This document shows positions 54,558-62,207 of a stretch of DNA of 64,000 nucleotides, piece after piece. This stretch comes from an uncultured Bacteroidales bacterium (GTDB taxonomy: Bacteria; Bacteroidota; Bacteroidia; Bacteroidales; Paludibacteraceae), in NCBI GenBank assembly GCA_900321005.1, contig ONUF01000003.1, positions 1 to 64,000 on the forward strand, given 5' to 3'. The notes under the pieces are model-generated. The model ran no database searches. It was not told the DNA's origin and saw only the letters and a program-made list of their open reading frames with translations. The position numbers and the translations under genes were made by a program. Each line of letters starts with the position of its first letter. Position 1 is the stretch's first letter.

Positions 54558-55400
54558 TTAATCTATCTGTTCGATTTTTTTCACAACAACCACAAGCTTT
54601 GCTTCTTCTTTGGCAACTCTGCCTGGCTGGCTGACAGGTTGGTTTGCTGGCTGGTGTATGGGTTGGTTGGCTGGCTGGTGTATGTGTTGGTTTGCTGGCT
54701 GGTGTATGGGTTGGTTGGCTTTCTGTGGTTGTACACAGAAGGTCACGCGGTAGCCCGCGTAGTCGAGCTTGTACTCCCGCTCCGGATCGTCTTGATACCC
54801 CGGCCGCGGATCCTGTCCTAAAATATACGTCAGTTCATCCAGAATTTTATATGGCAAATGGGGGTGATTACGGGGTGGTTTCTGTGTGGTTTCAGGGTTA
54901 TTAATGGGAGTTTCGGCTACGGTCAACGCACTGTAGTCCACCGGTAGTCTCAAGTCCTTTGCCTCTTCTGCAAACCCGTTCTTAGCCTCCGGATGACTGT
55001 CGCTAAAACTCAAATACGGCTTGATATCATAGATCGGCGTCCCGTCCAGCACATCCGCCCCGCTCACGATCAAATCGCCATCTTCCATTCCCACCAATTT
55101 AACGCTGCTTAATCCAACAGGATTAGGCCTATACGGCGAGCGGGTCGCAAAGACCCCCATTCGCTTGTTCCCGCCCAGCCGTGGAGGACGCACCGTCGGA
55201 CTCCAAGAATCCGTTTCCGAAAATCCCCAAAGCAGCCACAAATGGCTATATCCTTCGATCCCGCGAAGCGCTTCCGGAATTCGAAACTCCGGTTCGAAAA
55301 CGATGCGCGTCAAAATCGGACTCTCCTCTCTACTCTGACGCGGAATACCGAACTTGTCCGTGTGCCCGTTTCGGGCGTATGCAATCACTTTTAACGTCAT
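54558..55400 (-). CDS. trmO: tRNA t6A37 methyltransferase TrmO, with repeat-coded insertions
   Basis: A 280-residue TrmO (TsaA/YaeB/VirR) protein, which methylates N6-threonylcarbamoyladenosine-37 of tRNA-Thr using SAM. The family core (residues 1 to about 150) is clear: KFGIPRQSREESPILTR, IEGYSHLWLLWGFS and RMGVFATRSPYRPNPVGLS. The C-terminal domain (about 185-225: ILDELTYILGQDPRPGYQ) is present. Two segments look inserted: PINNPETTQKPPRNHPHLP (about 163-182) and a run of NQPIHQPA units (about 230-260), both encoded by tandem repeats in frame. Neither occurs in the normal family. Confidence 0.9.
   Translation of the reverse strand: MTLKVIAYARNGHTDKFGIPRQSREESPILTRIVFEPEFRIPEALRGIEGYSHLWLLWGFSETDSWSPTVRPPRLGGNKRMGVFATRSPYRPNPVGLSSVKLVGMEDGDLIVSGADVLDGTPIYDIKPYLSFSDSHPEAKNGFAEEAKDLRLPVDYSALTVAETPINNPETTQKPPRNHPHLPYKILDELTYILGQDPRPGYQDDPEREYKLDYAGYRVTFCVQPQKANQPIHQPANQHIHQPANQPIHQPANQPVSQPGRVAKEEAKLVVVVKKIEQID
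54625..54722. repeat. GGTTGGTTTGCTGGCTGGTGTAT repeat inside trmO
   Basis: About four units of GGTTGGTT(T/G)GCTGGCTGGTGTAT, period about 24 nt with inner 4-nt TGGC/TGGT structure. In frame on the minus strand it gives NQPIHQPA repeats. The longest short-unit array in the window. Confidence 0.9.
54863..54905. repeat. GGGGTGATTAC/GTGGTTTC repeat inside trmO
   Basis: Imperfect units around GGGGTGATTAC, GGGGTGGTTTCTG, TGTGGTTTCAG and GGTTATTAATG, in frame on the minus strand, giving PINNPETTQKPPRNHP. Confidence 0.7.
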
Positions 55401-55418
55401 AATCGAGCCAATTACGAC

Positions 55419-55428
55419 GACAAAAGTA
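55419..55428 (-). promoter_or_regulatory. -7 element of the trmO promoter
   Basis: The minus strand reads TACTTTTGTC about 18 nt before the trmO start. It is divergent from the tRNA-Phe promoter at 55478-55511. Confidence 0.55.
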
Positions 55429-55477
55429 CAAAAAATATACCGAAATTACAAGTTTTTGCAAAAAAAATCCAAAAAAA

Positions 55478-55511
55478 TTTGCTCATATCAAAAAAAAGCA
55501 GTACTTTTGCA
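55478..55511 (+). promoter_or_regulatory. Promoter of tRNA-Phe
   Basis: TTTGC at 55478-55482 and TACTTTTGCA at 55502-55511, 19 nt apart. Transcription would start about 120 nt before the mature tRNA. Confidence 0.8.
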
Positions 55512-55525
55512 CGCTTTTTTCGCTG

Positions 55526-55637
55526 AACCCCCTTAATTGGGGTCCCCGGAAATTTTATTTTTTGGGGGAAGCGTAGCACAGAACGTAGCGCTATACGAGT
55601 GCATCGCACGAAGTCGCGCGAGTTCTAGTGTAAGCGC
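55526..55637 (+). other. Leader of tRNA-Phe with GGGGTCCCC element
   Basis: The stretch between promoter and tRNA has no open frame. It begins with ACCCCCTTAATTGGGGT, a small stem-loop, and ATTGGGGTCCCCGG, whose complement nearly matches the sequence at 299-312. The rest is GC-rich (GTAGCGC, CGCGCGAG words) and may be a processing leader. Confidence 0.4.
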
Positions 55638-55710
55638 GGTGCCATAGCTCAGTTGGTAGAGCAAAGGACTGAAAATCCTTGTGTCACTGGTTCGATTCCC
55701 GTTGGCACCA
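55638..55710 (+). tRNA. tRNA-Phe (anticodon GAA)
   Basis: Acceptor GGTGCCA/TGGCACC, D stem GCTC/GAGC, anticodon stem AAGGA/TCCTT with loop CTGAAAA (anticodon GAA), T arm ACTGG-TTCGATT-CCCGT and discriminator A. The T stem has one mismatch (T-C at its third pair). CCA is not encoded. Confidence 0.93.
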
Positions 55711-55711
55711 C

Positions 55712-55748
55712 AAGAAAAACGACCGCAAGGCCGTTTTTCTTTTTTTAT
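55712..55748 (+). terminator. Terminator after tRNA-Phe
   Basis: AAGAAAAACG (55712-55721) pairs with CGTTTTTCTT (55732-55741) around ACCGCAAGGC, followed directly by more T. It ends the tRNA-Phe transcript just before the porQ promoter. Confidence 0.8.
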
Positions 55749-55750
55749 TA

Positions 55751-55784
55751 TTTGCATATATGCAAAAAAAGTCGTACCTTTGCA
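55751..55784 (+). promoter_or_regulatory. Promoter of porQ-cmk-ispH
   Basis: TTTGC at 55751-55755 and TACCTTTGCA at 55775-55784, 19 nt apart: consensus Bacteroidota promoter with a leader of about 33 nt to the porQ ATG. Confidence 0.85.
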
Positions 55785-55821
55785 GCCGAAATTAAAATGC
55801 GGAAGTATGGACTTATAAAAA

Positions 55822-56952
55822 ATGAAAGACGAAAGAATACATAGAAATGGGTTGTTGGGGCTGCTGATTCTCCTTTCAACTTTCAACTTTCAACTTTCAA
55901 CTTGCCATGCGCAGGTGTCAAACGCCGGTCGTTCGGTGTTTTCCTTCATGGCCTTGCCCGTCTCTTCGCGCCTCAACGCACTCGGCGGTTCCAGTGCTTC
56001 GCTTAGCGACGGAGACATCGCGCTCGGCATGTGCAACCCCGCCCTGCTGCACGCGAACTCGCACCAGAAACTGGAACTCAACTTCTCCTATTACCTGCCC
56101 GGCACGATGTTCGGATCCGTGCTCTACGGGCATAACTTCGGCCGCTCGCCGATTGAGAAACCTTTCGAAGGCGACGGAGAACCCGACAAACCCAACTATT
56201 TTGCTGTCGGCATCCATTACCTCGACTACGGTCGTATGCGTTATGCGGACGAGAATGGCAATCTATCCGGCGGAACCTTCGGCGCACGCGATATCCTTAT
56301 TGACGTCATGTACGCGCGCCAACTCGGACCGCTCTTCAAGGTCGGCGTGACGCTCAAACCCGTCTATTCCATCTACGAAGCCTATTCGTCCTTCGCCATC
56401 GGCGCGGATGTCGGTGCGCATTTTCAGACGCGGGACTCCACCTTCCAGATGGGACTCGTACTGCAAAATATCGGTTGGCAACTCAAAGGTTTCTACTCCG
56501 ACGAAGGCGGTTCCAACCATGAGATGTTACCGCTCAATCTTCAACTCGGACTCACCTACCGCGTCAAGCATGCGCCGCTGCGATTCCACATGCAGATTCA
56601 TAACATGCAGACCTGGTACCTCAACTACGAATGGACGAGTCACGACAAGAGTCCCACTACCGGCGATTTCATCCCGCACAACATCCCGTGGTACGACATG
56701 ATGTTCCGCCATACCATCTTCGCCATCGAAGTAGTGCCAAAGAGCGAACGCTTCTATATCGCCCTCAGTTACAACCATCGTCGGCGGGCGGAACTCAACC
56801 TCATCGACCAGAAGTCGCTCGCAGGCTTCGCACTCGGCGCGGGCGTACGCATCAAACAGGCGCATATCGACTTCGCCATCAGCCAGATGACCAAGTCAAA
56901 CTTTTCCTACCAGGTAGGACTGACCCTTGATATTAACGCTTTACTCAAATAA
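55822..56952 (+). CDS. porQ: Type IX secretion system protein PorQ
   Basis: A 376-residue outer membrane beta-barrel of the PorV/PorQ (FadL-like) group, part of type IX secretion. After a signal peptide comes the PorQ hallmark VFSFMALPVSSRLNALGGSS and DIALGMCNPALL, with later barrel strands (FAVGIHYLDYGRM, DVMYARQLGPLFKVGVTL, YQVGLTLDINALLK). The hydrophobic part of the signal peptide contains STFNFQLST, encoded by a TTTCAAC repeat. The order porQ-cmk-ispH is common in Bacteroidota. Its presence fits the sorting domains on the secreted enzymes of this window. Confidence 0.92.
   Translation: MKDERIHRNGLLGLLILLSTFNFQLSTCHAQVSNAGRSVFSFMALPVSSRLNALGGSSASLSDGDIALGMCNPALLHANSHQKLELNFSYYLPGTMFGSVLYGHNFGRSPIEKPFEGDGEPDKPNYFAVGIHYLDYGRMRYADENGNLSGGTFGARDILIDVMYARQLGPLFKVGVTLKPVYSIYEAYSSFAIGADVGAHFQTRDSTFQMGLVLQNIGWQLKGFYSDEGGSNHEMLPLNLQLGLTYRVKHAPLRFHMQIHNMQTWYLNYEWTSHDKSPTTGDFIPHNIPWYDMMFRHTIFAIEVVPKSERFYIALSYNHRRRAELNLIDQKSLAGFALGAGVRIKQAHIDFAISQMTKSNFSYQVGLTLDINALLK
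55873..55903 (+). repeat. TTTCAAC repeat inside the porQ signal sequence
   Basis: Four near-perfect TTTCAAC units in frame (translated STFNFQLST) within the export signal. Confidence 0.85.
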
Positions 56953-57624
56953 ATGGAAAAGATCATTGTAGCCATTGATGGCTTCTCTTCGTGCGGCAAA
57001 TCGACGATTGCCAAAGCCCTCGCGCGCTATGCCGGTTATACCTACGTGGACACCGGCGCCATGTACCGCACGATTGCTCTTTACATGCTTCGTCATAACA
57101 TCACCTCTGACGCCGATATCATTGCTGCCCTGCCTGCCGTGCAAGTAGGCTTCACACTCGTCGATGGCGCACAACACGCGACCCTCAATGGCGAAGATGT
57201 GGAGCGCTTCATCCGCACGCTCGAAGTAGGAAACCGCGCCAGCCAGATCTCGCAGATCAAAGAGGTTCGTGCTTTTCTTGTGGCGCAGCAACAGGCGATG
57301 GGCAAAGCCAAAGGCATCGTCATGGACGGTCGCGATATCGGTACGGTCGTCTTCCCGAAAGCCGAACTCAAACTCTTCCTCACCGCCAGCCCCGAAGTAC
57401 GTGCACAACGCCGCTTCGATGAACTGGTAGCCAAAGGAGAGAAACCTGATTTTCAAGCCGTTTTGGCCGACGTCAACGATCGCGATTACCGCGACACGCA
57501 TCGCGCAGAATCTCCGCTCAAACAAGCCGAAGATGCCATCGTCGTGGATAACAGCCATCTCACCCCAGACGAACAGATGAAGGTTGTCATCGACCTCTTT
57601 GATAAAATCATCTATCATCAATAA
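56953..57624 (+). CDS. cmk: Cytidylate kinase
   Basis: A 223-residue CMP/dCMP kinase. P-loop DGFSSCGKSTIAKALAR, YVDTGAMYRTIALYML, MDGRDIGTVVFPKAELKLFLTAS and the lid region RRFDE are typical of Cmk. The start codon directly follows the porQ stop (TAAATG). Its end overlaps the repeat-rich stretch just before the ispH start. Confidence 0.96.
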   Translation: MEKIIVAIDGFSSCGKSTIAKALARYAGYTYVDTGAMYRTIALYMLRHNITSDADIIAALPAVQVGFTLVDGAQHATLNGEDVERFIRTLEVGNRASQISQIKEVRAFLVAQQQAMGKAKGIVMDGRDIGTVVFPKAELKLFLTASPEVRAQRRFDELVAKGEKPDFQAVLADVNDRDYRDTHRAESPLKQAEDAIVVDNSHLTPDEQMKVVIDLFDKIIYHQ

Positions 57625-57640
57625 TCAATCATCGATGATT
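57610..57640 (+). repeat. ATAATCAATCATCG repeat at the cmk-ispH junction
   Basis: Units of ATCATCA/ATAATCA/ATCATCG span the cmk stop codon and end at the ispH start codon. Confidence 0.75.
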
Positions 57641-58528
57641 GTATCAATAGATACAAACAGCGGCTTCTGTTTCGGTGTCACCCGTGCCATCCAAGCAGCA
57701 GAGAGCGAACTCCGCAAAGGCTCGCTCTGTTGTCTGGGCGACATCGTCCATAACGGACAGGAAGTAGCGCGACTCGAACTCCAAGGCTTACAGACCATTG
57801 ACTACGACGACCTGCGCACACTCCCTTCGCATTCGCGCGTACTCCTTCGCGCACACGGAGAACCGCCTGCTACCTATTGGATCGCGCAGCAACGCGGCAT
57901 AGAAATCATCGATGCCACCTGTCCGGTGGTCAAGAAACTCCAGGACCGTATTCGCGCGTGCTACGAGACCCACCGCAACGACGAGTCTCTCCCACCGCAG
58001 ATCATCATCTACGGCCAACCCGGACATGCCGAAGTGATCGGGCTCCAAGGCCAGACGAACAACACCGCCATCGTCATCGAATCTGTTGATCAACTCGACC
58101 GCATCGACTTCTCCCGCCCCATCTATCTCTTCTCGCAAACCACCAAATCCGTCGAAGGCTTCCAAGCCCTCGTCGAAGCAATTAAATCAACAATCATAAA
58201 TCATCAATCATCAATTGTACCGGAGGTACATGACACGATTTGCAGAAGCGTAGCGAATAGAGTGAAAGAGTTGCAAGCCTTCGCCCGCGCCAACGACCTC
58301 GTCATCTTCGTCGGAGGAACCAAGTCCTCCAACGCCCGCGTACTATATAAAAATTGTGTTGAGGTCAACCCCAACACAATCTTCATTTCCTCTCCGGATG
58401 AACTCACTCATTCACTCATTCACTCATTCACTCATTCATTCGCCGACATAAAAGTCGGCATCTGCGGAGCTACCAGCACGCCGCAATGGCTTATGGAGCA
58501 GGTTAGCGAACGCTTGTCAGCTTTTTGA
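57635..58528 (+). CDS. ispH: 4-hydroxy-3-methylbut-2-enyl diphosphate reductase IspH
   Basis: A 297-residue [4Fe-4S] enzyme for the last step of the non-mevalonate isoprenoid pathway. Cluster cysteines are in SGFCFGVTRA, IIDATCPVVKKL and DTICRSVANRV; substrate contacts include DIVHNGQ and GHAEVIGL, and FVGGTKSSNARVLY is present. The ATG at 57635 gives the standard start (MIVSIDTNSGFCFG); upstream codons from 57584 lie in cmk and repeat DNA. Two repeat-coded stretches are in frame: STIINHQSSIV before the third cysteine, and THSLIHSFTHSF near the C terminus. The 3' end overlaps malQ by 26 nt, tail to tail. Confidence 0.94.
   Translation: MIVSIDTNSGFCFGVTRAIQAAESELRKGSLCCLGDIVHNGQEVARLELQGLQTIDYDDLRTLPSHSRVLLRAHGEPPATYWIAQQRGIEIIDATCPVVKKLQDRIRACYETHRNDESLPPQIIIYGQPGHAEVIGLQGQTNNTAIVIESVDQLDRIDFSRPIYLFSQTTKSVEGFQALVEAIKSTIINHQSSIVPEVHDTICRSVANRVKELQAFARANDLVIFVGGTKSSNARVLYKNCVEVNPNTIFISSPDELTHSLIHSFTHSFADIKVGICGATSTPQWLMEQVSERLSAF
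58184..58217 (+). repeat. AATCATCAATCATCA repeat inside ispH
   Basis: Units of AATCATAA/ATCATCA/ATCATCAATT in frame, translated STIINHQSSI. Confidence 0.8.
58402..58440 (+). repeat. ACTCATTC repeat inside ispH
   Basis: Four near-perfect 8-nt units (ACTCATTC), in frame, translated THSLIHSFTHSF about 30 residues before the ispH stop. Confidence 0.9.
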
Positions 58529-61106
58529 TCTTCGCGTTCAGATTCTTACACTTCATCAGTTCTTCCAACTTCAGATGCATGCGGTAATTCCAGAAATGCC
58601 GCGGGTTAGCCGGTACATTGATACGATCGGCAAACTGGTCTTTCAGGCGTACGTCGCCGTCGATAGCGAGCCAATCCTGCAACGGCAGAATGGTCCACAT
58701 CGCCGGACTGTACATATGCTGATTGATGATGAACTCCGCGATCTCGGGCGTCATCTCTTTCGGTGCGTCGCCCCACCAACCCATCTGCTCGTTGTAGAAG
58801 CGCTGTGTCACTGCACGGTCTTCTTCCCACCAAGCGCGGAGCGGATTCATATCGTGCGTACCGGTCGTGCAGACACTCTGATACGGTGCGTCAGCCGGGT
58901 GAGCGAACTTAACCGTCGGATCTTTCGGCATGCGCTGGATCTCCAGACTCAGAATCTGCAACTCATGCATCACATCGGGCACACATGCCGGAACCATGCC
59001 TAAGTCCTCGCCGCAGCACAACATGTGCGTAGCACCGATCAGCGTCGGCAACTTACGCATCGCCGAGTCGCGCCAGAACTGCGTATGACGGCGGAAGAAA
59101 TAGTCGTTATAGATGCGCATCAATACCTCTTTCTGATCCGAATACAACTCGTTGAACGAGTGACTCTGATAGATCGAGATACGCGGGTGCAACCATCCCG
59201 GACGGCGCTGGTCTTCTACCATCAGCACTTCGCAATGCAGGTAAATCAGGCCATTGCAAATATTCTTCACCGCCTCAGCACTCAGACCCGAAGCCTTCAG
59301 TTGTTTCTCGTCGCCTAACAGTCGATCCGCCCATTCCTGCACTTTCAGCTGGGTGTCAAACTCCGGTTTGAACCAATAGACATAGCCGTCGTGCGTGTTC
59401 AGCGCGTGCGCCTTCGCCCATTCGGTGTCGAAACCTAACACATCGCCCAAGAAATTTGAGCGGATATACGGTTTCGTCATACGGTCCCAATCAAGGCATA
59501 TTCCCTGTGCGCAGAGGTCATCATAACTATACGGCAGCGCCGGAACGAAATGTCCGCATAGTCCCCATACGTCCTGTTTGCGCATTTGCCAGATACGGAA
59601 GAATCCGAGGATATGATCGACGCGGTATGCATCGAAATAATCTTGCATCTTCTGGAACCGTTTCTGCCACCAGCCGAAGTTATCCTCCGCCATCTTATCC
59701 CAGTTATAGGTCGGGAAGCCCCAATTCTGACCACTGATAGAGAAGTCATCGGGCGGAGCACCTGCACTCGCATCCAGATTGAAGAGCTCCGGATAAACAG
59801 CCGCATCTACAGAGTCCGGACTGATTCCGATAGGTATATCGCCCTTCATCGCCACGCCAATCGAGTGTGCGTATGCCACAGCATCCGACAATTGTTTGTC
59901 GGCGTGGAACTGCAGGAACTTATAGAAATCTTTCGGTTGTTTGTCGCGCTTTGCGAGGAACGCAGCATACGGCTCGAGCCAACTGTCGTTCTTCTTTATA
60001 AACGCCTTGTATTCCTCGCTACTGAACAACGCCTCTTTGTCTTGCTTGTACAGCGCCTTGAAGAACACCATCTTCGCGTCATACACGTTCTGATAATCGG
60101 CGAAGGTCAATGCATCGAACGCCGCCTTCTGCGCATCGTATTTCTTCTTCTGCGCCGGTGTCAGGCGTCCCATCTTCTCGATATTGATATAGATTGGGTG
60201 CAACGCGAATACCGAAACGGCATTGTACGGATAGCTGTCTAAGTTATTGTGACGCAGGGTCGTATCATTGATCGGCAGTGTCTGAATCATCTGCTGACCC
60301 GTCGAGGCTGCCCAATCGGCCAGTTTCTTCAGGTCCTGGAACTCACCGATACCGAAGCCTTCGTCGCTACGCAGCGAGAACACCGGCACAGCTACGCCTG
60401 CTCCCTTCCAACGCGGTTGGGTGCGACGGAATCCACGATCGTTCTGATAAATGACTTGACCTTTTTCCACACCCCAGATCTGGCGGTTCTCGCCCCATTC
60501 GGTATCCACTACCGCACCGCTCTTGAGGTCATATACCACGTATTTGTATTCAACTATATTCTGCCCTTTCACATCGATGTCAGCGCGCCAGAGCGGGAAC
60601 TCCGCATCGCTCATCACCAACTTGCCGGCGGGATCCCAGTTGCCCAACGCATCGCAGTTACCGATGATCGCTACACCTTGCGTCGGCAGGATTTGCGGCA
60701 GGTCGATCGAGAAACGGATACTGCCCTTCGGAGCTTTCGGCTTCGCCGGACTCAGACGATGGAACAGCGCCTTCACGAAAGCCGTGGTATAGAAACTGTC
60801 CTCATACGTGCTGGCTTGCCATGCGTCGCGAACGACGATGCGTTTGTCGCTTGCTTTCAGCGTCAGCGTACGCGGTTCTCCGGCCTCGAAGATATACTGT
60901 CCCTCACCTACGCGAATCGCATACTTGTACTGTATGCTGCCTGCGAAATCACTGATGGGCACGTTCGCCTGCCAGAAATCCGTCCCCTGGCATGTCAATA
61001 CCAGCGGATCTTTTCTGGTCCATCCCAAAATCGACTCTTGCGTCTCAATCACGCAAAGACTCTGCCCGAACTCGGCACGATAATGAATCTGAAAATTAAT
61101 GTTCAT
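58503..61106 (-). CDS. malQ: 4-alpha-glucanotransferase (GH77, DPE2-like) with two CBM20 domains
   Basis: An 867-residue amylomaltase that moves glucan chains between maltodextrins. The N terminus has two CBM20-type starch-binding domains (about residues 1-110 and 125-235: VAIIGNCDALGNWDPAGKLV). The GH77 barrel follows with YRVDHILGFFRIW (nucleophile), CGEDLGMVPACVPDVM (acid/base) and TGTHDMNPLRAWW. There is no signal peptide, so it is cytoplasmic and should process the products of the secreted amylases. Architecture and length resemble plant DPE2. A TACTTTTGTA promoter box lies 61 nt upstream. Confidence 0.95.
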   Translation of the reverse strand: MNINFQIHYRAEFGQSLCVIETQESILGWTRKDPLVLTCQGTDFWQANVPISDFAGSIQYKYAIRVGEGQYIFEAGEPRTLTLKASDKRIVVRDAWQASTYEDSFYTTAFVKALFHRLSPAKPKAPKGSIRFSIDLPQILPTQGVAIIGNCDALGNWDPAGKLVMSDAEFPLWRADIDVKGQNIVEYKYVVYDLKSGAVVDTEWGENRQIWGVEKGQVIYQNDRGFRRTQPRWKGAGVAVPVFSLRSDEGFGIGEFQDLKKLADWAASTGQQMIQTLPINDTTLRHNNLDSYPYNAVSVFALHPIYINIEKMGRLTPAQKKKYDAQKAAFDALTFADYQNVYDAKMVFFKALYKQDKEALFSSEEYKAFIKKNDSWLEPYAAFLAKRDKQPKDFYKFLQFHADKQLSDAVAYAHSIGVAMKGDIPIGISPDSVDAAVYPELFNLDASAGAPPDDFSISGQNWGFPTYNWDKMAEDNFGWWQKRFQKMQDYFDAYRVDHILGFFRIWQMRKQDVWGLCGHFVPALPYSYDDLCAQGICLDWDRMTKPYIRSNFLGDVLGFDTEWAKAHALNTHDGYVYWFKPEFDTQLKVQEWADRLLGDEKQLKASGLSAEAVKNICNGLIYLHCEVLMVEDQRRPGWLHPRISIYQSHSFNELYSDQKEVLMRIYNDYFFRRHTQFWRDSAMRKLPTLIGATHMLCCGEDLGMVPACVPDVMHELQILSLEIQRMPKDPTVKFAHPADAPYQSVCTTGTHDMNPLRAWWEEDRAVTQRFYNEQMGWWGDAPKEMTPEIAEFIINQHMYSPAMWTILPLQDWLAIDGDVRLKDQFADRINVPANPRHFWNYRMHLKLEELMKCKNLNAKIKKLTSVR

Positions 61107-61166
61107 GATATTGTGTTTTTATTAAGTATCTTCGTTATTCCGATATACCGCTATACCGAAATTCGC

Positions 61167-61199
61167 TACAAAAGTACAAAAAAATTTGCATTCATGCAA
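61167..61199 (-). promoter_or_regulatory. Promoter of malQ
   Basis: On the minus strand TTGCA (61195-61199) and TACTTTTGTA (61167-61176) are 18 nt apart, giving a leader of roughly 55 nt. Confidence 0.65.
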
Positions 61200-61203
61200 G
61201 TTT

Positions 61204-62118
61204 TTATCGTTTTTTGCTTAAAAAAAGTCCTACTACGCATGGTAGCAAGGTATTTATGCCCCACAGAACCACACCCGCCAAGGCGGCATTTACCGTTCCG
61301 AACACCACGATTGCCCACGCCCCGCGAACTCCCGCTTCCGCTACCGGGACATTCGGAGTCACGGTCACTAAGAGATAATAAATGAATAAAAAACTGATTA
61401 CTGATGGCTGAATACTGATAGCCCCCAACGCGTATAGCACGAGTGCCAACTGCACGCACCAGCACGCCAACCGTACCAAACTCTGTCCGATACTAATCAC
61501 TATCAGCTTACGCGACACATCCGCATAGCGTTTGAGCACACGCGGCGCAAGAACCAAAGCAAGGATGAGAAGCACAAGCACTGCGCCGACAAAATAGATA
61601 TACTCATTCTCCAATTGCCAATTTCCAATCTCCAATGATAGTGCGATCATTCCTGTCGCTACTATCGCCACTGTCATCGTCGCACTTCCCACTGCACCCA
61701 TACTCAACACCTTCGGCCATATTCCACCATTTTCACCATTTGCACCATTTTCACCATTCATTAACACCCCTCTCGCCGGGTATTCTCCCAATCGCCAAGG
61801 CGTTATCAGTCCCGCCAATTTCGAGTAATACACCTGCCGTTGTGCATCATTGAGCGTAAGCGGCTCATTAAGCGAGCCTTGCTCGCGGCTCATTTCATCA
61901 TTCCACAAAGTGCGCCATCTCCACGCTTCCAGCGCCATATTCACCGGCATCAGCGCTATGCATACGACGATAGCAATCCACTGCGTCCAGCCCATGCTCC
62001 GCAGGCATTCGCCCAGCGCCGCATAGTCCTCGTACGTCGCGAGTTTCCATACCAACCACCCGCACGCCGCCAGCGCAATAACCCATTCGATAATATATAT
62101 CAACCGCCTTTTATCCAT
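61204..62118 (-). CDS. Lysylphosphatidylglycerol-synthase-type (UPF0104) membrane protein
   Basis: A 304-residue polytopic protein with about seven or eight helices, resembling the flippase-like membrane part of lysylphosphatidylglycerol synthases (UPF0104). Typical features are NMALEAWRWRTL, YYSKLAGLITPWRLGEYPARG and TPNVPVAEAGVRGA. No aminoacyl-transfer domain is present. Two repeat-coded segments are in frame: NGENGANGENGG in a loop, and EIGNWQLENEY inside or beside a membrane helix. It probably moves or handles lipids; substrate unknown. It diverges from the helix-hairpin-helix gene. Confidence 0.85.
   Translation of the reverse strand: MDKRRLIYIIEWVIALAACGWLVWKLATYEDYAALGECLRSMGWTQWIAIVVCIALMPVNMALEAWRWRTLWNDEMSREQGSLNEPLTLNDAQRQVYYSKLAGLITPWRLGEYPARGVLMNGENGANGENGGIWPKVLSMGAVGSATMTVAIVATGMIALSLEIGNWQLENEYIYFVGAVLVLLILALVLAPRVLKRYADVSRKLIVISIGQSLVRLACWCVQLALVLYALGAISIQPSVISFLFIYYLLVTVTPNVPVAEAGVRGAWAIVVFGTVNAALAGVVLWGINTLLPCVVGLFLSKKR
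61606..61637. repeat. CCAATTG/CCAATTT repeat inside the flippase-like gene
   Basis: Units CTCCAATTG, CCAATTT, CCAATCT and CCAATGA, in frame on the minus strand, translated EIGNWQLEN. Confidence 0.75.
61724..61761. repeat. CACCATTTT repeat inside the flippase-like gene
   Basis: Four units of CACCATTTT/CACCATTTG, period 9 nt, in frame on the minus strand, translated NGENGANGENGG. Confidence 0.9.
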
Positions 62119-62126
62119 AAATTCGC

Positions 62127-62160
62127 TACAAAATTACAACATTTTTTGCACACTTGCAAA
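62127..62160 (-). promoter_or_regulatory. Promoter of the flippase-like gene
   Basis: On the minus strand TTTGCA (62155-62160) and TAATTTTGTA (62127-62136), 18 nt apart. Its -33 box lies between the two boxes of the divergent promoter. Confidence 0.7.
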
Positions 62161-62178
62161 TTTTTTACTACTTTTGCA
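62145..62178 (+). promoter_or_regulatory. Promoter of the helix-hairpin-helix gene
   Basis: TTTGCA at 62145-62150 and TACTTTTGCA at 62169-62178, 18 nt apart, giving a leader of roughly 25 nt to the ATG at 62208. Confidence 0.8.
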
Positions 62179-62207
62179 GAGTGAAAAACGAAGTTAATCG
62201 TACCTTT

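Noticed and set aside
54625..54722. Possible CRISPR-like array in the GGTTGGTTTGCTGGC repeat
   Set aside because: Units are directly adjacent with no unique spacers, there are no cas genes, and the array is in frame inside trmO.
57584..57634. Longer N terminus of IspH from 57584
   Set aside because: The added residues (SSIINNQSSM) are encoded by the end of cmk and by an array; the ATG at 57635 gives the standard family start.
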